Below, piece after piece: positions 5,753 through 8,198 of a stretch of 8,198 nt of DNA. Within the stretch, counting starts at the first letter, position 1. Every line of letters begins with the position of its first letter. Below the pieces are notes generated by a model. That model ran no database searches and had not been told where the DNA came from. It worked only from the letters and a program-made list of their open reading frames with translations. The position numbers and the translations under genes are program-made. The DNA comes from Bacillota bacterium (GTDB lineage: Bacteria > Bacillota > Clostridia > Lutisporales > Lutisporaceae), in NCBI GenBank assembly GCA_023405875.1, contig JAEXXN010000124.1:1-8198 (forward strand). Direction: 5' to 3'.

Positions 5753-7078
5753 ATGAAAAATCAAATCGTTAAGCCGTCTATTCTGCCGGGATTTATGGAG
5801 CTTCTGCCCCAGGACCAGATAGCCTTCAACAGAATGATGGACACAATAAGGAAAAACTTTGAAAGGTACGGCTTCCTGCCCATCGATACCCCTGTTATTG
5901 AGAAGTCGGAAATATTGCTGGCAAAGGGCGGCGGCGAAACGGAAAAGCAGATATACAGGTTCAACAAGGGCGACAGTGACCTGTCGCTGAGGTTCGACCT
6001 TACAGTGCCCCTGGCAAGATATGTTTCACAGTATATATCTTCACTGACCTTTCCCTTCCGCAGGTATCAGATAGGAAAGGTATACCGGGGCGAGAGGAAT
6101 CAGAAGGGAAGATTCCGCGAGTTCTACCAGTGTGATATCGATATAATAGGCAACGGCAAGCTCAGCGTAATAAATGATGCCGAGATCCCCAGCATCATCT
6201 ACTCCACCTTCAGGGACCTGGGGTTTGATGCATTTTCCATCCGCATCAATAATAGAAAAGTATTGAACGGCTTCTTCGACTCACTGGGAGTCACCGAAAA
6301 GGGTGAAGTTCTCAGGACTATCGACAAGCTGGATAAGATCGGAGTCGATTCGGTAAAAAAGGAGCTGGCGGATATATGCGGGGACGCTTCGTCAGTCGGC
6401 AAAATTATGGAATTTGTGAGTATAGGGGGGAGCAACCGGGAGGTGCTGGACTCTCTTGGGAAGCTCGGCATAGCAAATGAAATGTTTGCGGAGGGCCTTG
6501 AAGAGCTGTCAAAGGTTGTCCGCTTTATAGAGCTTTTCGGTGTTCCTGAAAAGAATTGCAGGATAGATCTGAAAATAGCCAGGGGACTGGATTACTATAC
6601 CGGAACTGTATACGAAACCATCCTGGACGACTATCCGGGAATCGGCTCAGTATGCTCCGGGGGAAGATACGACAATCTGGCGGAATATTATACCGAGCAG
6701 AAGCTGCCGGGAGTCGGCATATCAATAGGTCTGACAAGGCTGTTCTATCAGTTGAGGGAAGCGGGGATAGCCATGGGGAACGAGGCCGCATCGCTGACAC
6801 AGGCCCTTGTGATCCCTATGGGCGGGGATATAGAGTATGCTGCAATGACGGCAAACCGCCTGAGGGCAGAGAATATAATCACTGAAATATATATGGAGGA
6901 TGCAAAGACTGCGAAAAAGCTTGCATATGCAAACAAGCTGGGCATACCCTTTGTAATACTTATCGGAGAAGAGGAGATAAGTACCAATATACTTACCCTC
7001 AAAGATATGCGGTCAGGAGAACAGTATAAGCTGCCCGTTGAAGACCTGGTCGGACAGATCAGGCTGAGTTTAACATAA
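5753..7078 (+). CDS. hisS: Histidine--tRNA ligase (class II), eukaryote/archaea-like branch
   Basis: A 441-residue cytoplasmic enzyme that charges tRNA-His with histidine. Class II motifs are all present: motif 1 around MMDTIRKNFERYGFLPIDTP (28-47), motif 2 RYQIGKVYRGERNQKGRFRE (104-123) with Arg112, the histidine-specific signatures ARGLDYYTG (276-284; catalytic Arg277) and SGGRYDNL (302-309), and motif 3 GVGISIGLTRL (320-330). The anticodon-binding domain follows (about 347-441). Presence of the Arg277 motif argues against HisZ, the catalytically inactive paralogue. Residues 80-130 (LRFDLTVPLARY, REFYQCDIDIIG) and 188-200 (RTIDKLDKIGVDS) resemble eukaryotic HisRS more than the Bacillus/E. 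coli type, judged from memory. AGGAGG (5741-5746) lies 6 nt before the ATG. Monocistronic: promoter and attenuator upstream, strong terminator 37 nt after the stop. Confidence 0.96.
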   Translation: MKNQIVKPSILPGFMELLPQDQIAFNRMMDTIRKNFERYGFLPIDTPVIEKSEILLAKGGGETEKQIYRFNKGDSDLSLRFDLTVPLARYVSQYISSLTFPFRRYQIGKVYRGERNQKGRFREFYQCDIDIIGNGKLSVINDAEIPSIIYSTFRDLGFDAFSIRINNRKVLNGFFDSLGVTEKGEVLRTIDKLDKIGVDSVKKELADICGDASSVGKIMEFVSIGGSNREVLDSLGKLGIANEMFAEGLEELSKVVRFIELFGVPEKNCRIDLKIARGLDYYTGTVYETILDDYPGIGSVCSGGRYDNLAEYYTEQKLPGVGISIGLTRLFYQLREAGIAMGNEAASLTQALVIPMGGDIEYAAMTANRLRAENIITEIYMEDAKTAKKLAYANKLGIPFVILIGEEEISTNILTLKDMRSGEQYKLPVEDLVGQIRLSLT

Positions 7079-7114
7079 TAAACCGGCTGCTTTACGGCGT
7101 ATTCCGTATAAATG

Positions 7115-7155
7115 CAGGCTATAGGGGTACAACTCTATAGTCTGTTTTATTTTTG
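7115..7155 (+). terminator. Rho-independent terminator after hisS
   Basis: CAGGCTATAGGG (7115-7126) pairs with CTCTATAGTCTG (7133-7144), a 12-bp stem with two G-U pairs and a 6-nt loop, followed by TTTTATTTTT (7145-7154). This is a textbook intrinsic terminator and ends the hisS transcript. Confidence 0.9.
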
Positions 7156-7280
7156 AACGAATAATAGCCGCATCCCCACGATCAAACATGGGGCAGACTG
7201 CTTCTTTCATTTTTGACTGATCTTCAGACAGAACAAACGGACATGGTATTTTGAGTATATTAATAAAATCTGTTATTAGG

Positions 7281-7286
7281 TATAAT
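7281..7286 (+). promoter_or_regulatory. Probable -10 element for sdaAB-sdaAA
   Basis: A perfect TATAAT 38 nt before the sdaAB ATG. No convincing -35 hexamer lies at 16-18 nt (TATTAA at 17). An alternative is TTGAGT (7251-7256), 17 nt, then TGT-TATTAG ending at 7279. Either way transcription of the serine dehydratase genes probably starts in 7286-7295. The rest of 7156-7280 shows only a CCCCA/TGGGG hairpin (7174-7178 with 7189-7193) and a small CTGA/TCAG hairpin (7217-7227). Confidence 0.45.
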
Positions 7287-7324
7287 GATATTAACAATTC
7301 AGTATGATAGGGGAGTAAGCAATT

Positions 7325-7993
7325 ATGGAATATAGCGTATTCGATATTATAGGCCCAAGGATGATAGGCCCTTCCAGCTCCCATACTGCCGGCGCGGCCA
7401 GGCTTGGAAAGGTGGCAAGAAGAATAAGCGGAAATGACGTTGCCAAGGTTACCTTTGTGCTTTACGGTTCTTTTGCAAAAACCTATAAAGGTCATGGTAC
7501 GGACAGGGCATTGCTGGCGGGGATAATGGATATGGAGCCCAACGATCCCGATCTGGCAAAATCTCTTGATTATGCCAGGGAAGCAGGCCTGGAGTACCAG
7601 TTTACAGTTAATGATGCAGATCCACCCCATCCAAATACAGTCAAAATGGTGATAACAGGCAGCAGCGGCAAAAAGACCGAGGTGGTAGGCTGTTCCATCG
7701 GAGGAGGAAGTATAAGGGTGGTACAGATCAACGGACTGAATGTAGAGTTTACAGGGGAGTATCCCACCTTGATAATACGCCACCTTGACAAACCGGGAGT
7801 TATAGCGGAGGTGACCAGCCTGATGGTACAGTTCAATATAAATATTGCATTTATGAGGGTTTTCAGGCAGAGCAAGGGGCAGGAGGCCTTCATGATAATA
7901 GAAACAGACAATGATATATCCAAAAAGGTCATAGCCGAGGTCAGGGCTCTGGGTGAAGGAATCCAGGATGTGTACCTGATAGAAGCATTATAG
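7325..7993 (+). CDS. sdaAB: L-serine dehydratase, iron-sulfur-dependent, beta subunit
   Basis: A 222-residue subunit of the [4Fe-4S] enzyme that deaminates L-serine to pyruvate and ammonia in the cytoplasm. The N-terminal domain carries the family signature IGPSSSHTAG (14-23), followed by GHGTDRALLAGI (56-67) and DPPHPNTV (99-106). The C-terminal 75 residues form an ACT domain starting TLIIRHLDKPGVIAEVTSLM (148-167), which in this family may bind serine or hold the subunits together. Length matches split beta subunits of Gram-positive bacteria; the alpha subunit, which in this family carries the cluster cysteines, begins 18 nt downstream. AGGGGAG (7309-7315) lies 9 nt before the ATG. Confidence 0.95.
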   Translation: MEYSVFDIIGPRMIGPSSSHTAGAARLGKVARRISGNDVAKVTFVLYGSFAKTYKGHGTDRALLAGIMDMEPNDPDLAKSLDYAREAGLEYQFTVNDADPPHPNTVKMVITGSSGKKTEVVGCSIGGGSIRVVQINGLNVEFTGEYPTLIIRHLDKPGVIAEVTSLMVQFNINIAFMRVFRQSKGQEAFMIIETDNDISKKVIAEVRALGEGIQDVYLIEAL

Positions 7994-8011
7994 CGAAAAG
8001 GGGAAGATGCA

Positions 8012-8198
8012 ATGAGTATAAATTTTACAAGCGGTTCAGAGCTTCTGAACCTGTGCAATAAAAACAATATAAGGATATTTGAAATGATGCTGGTGCGGGA
8101 GGTCCACATATCCCAGGGGAATAAGGATATGATCAGGAACGAAATGAAGGAAAGCCTGGGCGTTATGCGAAGAGCTGTAAACAGGGGCCTGACTGAAG
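8012..8198 (+). CDS. sdaAA: L-serine dehydratase, iron-sulfur-dependent, alpha subunit, 5' end only (partial)
   Basis: Open from ATG 8012 to the window edge, 62 complete codons with no stop. AGGGGA (7999-8004) lies 7 nt before the ATG, and the gene starts 18 nt after the sdaAB stop. The visible sequence (MSINFTSGSELLNLCNKNNI at the start, then IFEMMLVREVHISQGNK and MKESLGVMRRAVNRGLTE) matches the helical N-terminal pattern of SdaAA proteins, in which an E-M-rich helix precedes a V-M-x-x-A-V-x-x-G-L segment. The catalytic region and the cluster cysteines lie beyond the window. Identification rests partly on the sdaAB neighbour. Confidence 0.88.
   Translation, partial: MSINFTSGSELLNLCNKNNIRIFEMMLVREVHISQGNKDMIRNEMKESLGVMRRAVNRGLTE

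Noticed and set aside
6556..6885. Plus-strand open frame of 109 codons within hisS in another frame
   Set aside because: It overlaps the HisRS catalytic signature and motif 3, has no ribosome binding site of note and reads as a typical shadow frame.
7304..7318. Tiny leader frame before sdaAB (ATG ATA GGG GAG TAA)
   Set aside because: Four codons with no ribosome binding site; it overlaps the sdaAB Shine-Dalgarno and is most likely chance.
7070..7783. Minus-strand open frame of 237 codons covering the intergenic region and half of sdaAB
   Set aside because: Most of it is antisense to the conserved SdaAB signature region; the intergenic part contains a + strand terminator and promoter. No recognisable protein features.

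Overview
The window looks like part of a chromosome from an anaerobic, Clostridia-type Firmicute. The signs are strong purine-rich ribosome binding sites, frequent AGG/AGA and ATA codons, short hairpin-plus-T-run terminators, and a two-subunit iron-sulfur serine dehydratase. All supported genes lie on the + strand. I see no mobile elements, CRISPR arrays, tRNAs or rRNAs.

Region 1 (1-3315) is a probable operon tail. It holds the end of an oligopeptide/dipeptide ABC transporter ATPase (OppD/DppD type), a complete partner ATPase (OppF/DppF type), a class I glutamine-amidotransferase-like gamma-glutamyl hydrolase (peptidase C26, PuuD-like) and an alanine racemase. It is closed by a clear terminator. 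Peptide import, gamma-glutamyl cleavage and alanine racemisation together suggest use or recycling of peptides, possibly cell-wall peptides; this is inference. Region 2 (3353-5430) is a two-component system with its own likely promoter: an OmpR-type response regulator whose stop overlaps the start of a two-pass membrane histidine kinase.

Region 3 (5431-7155) is the most interesting part. A promoter precedes a leader of about 230 nt, then hisS (histidyl-tRNA synthetase), then a strong terminator. The leader carries a ribosome binding site and a 17-codon reading frame ending Tyr-His-His-His-Leu-stop. The His-codon stretch can pair with a downstream segment (5661-5668). That same segment can instead take part in a helix that sequesters the 5' arm of a terminator hairpin just before hisS. 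This is the architecture of a ribosome-mediated transcription attenuator that senses charged tRNA-His. It would be unusual for a Firmicute aminoacyl-tRNA synthetase gene, where T-box riboswitches are the common solution. The synthetase itself reads as the eukaryote/archaea-like HisRS branch, not the common bacterial form.

Region 4 (7156-8198) has an intergenic stretch with a likely promoter, then sdaAB (L-serine dehydratase beta subunit) and the start of sdaAA (alpha subunit), cut by the window edge. Together they would make the oxygen-sensitive enzyme that turns L-serine into pyruvate and ammonia.
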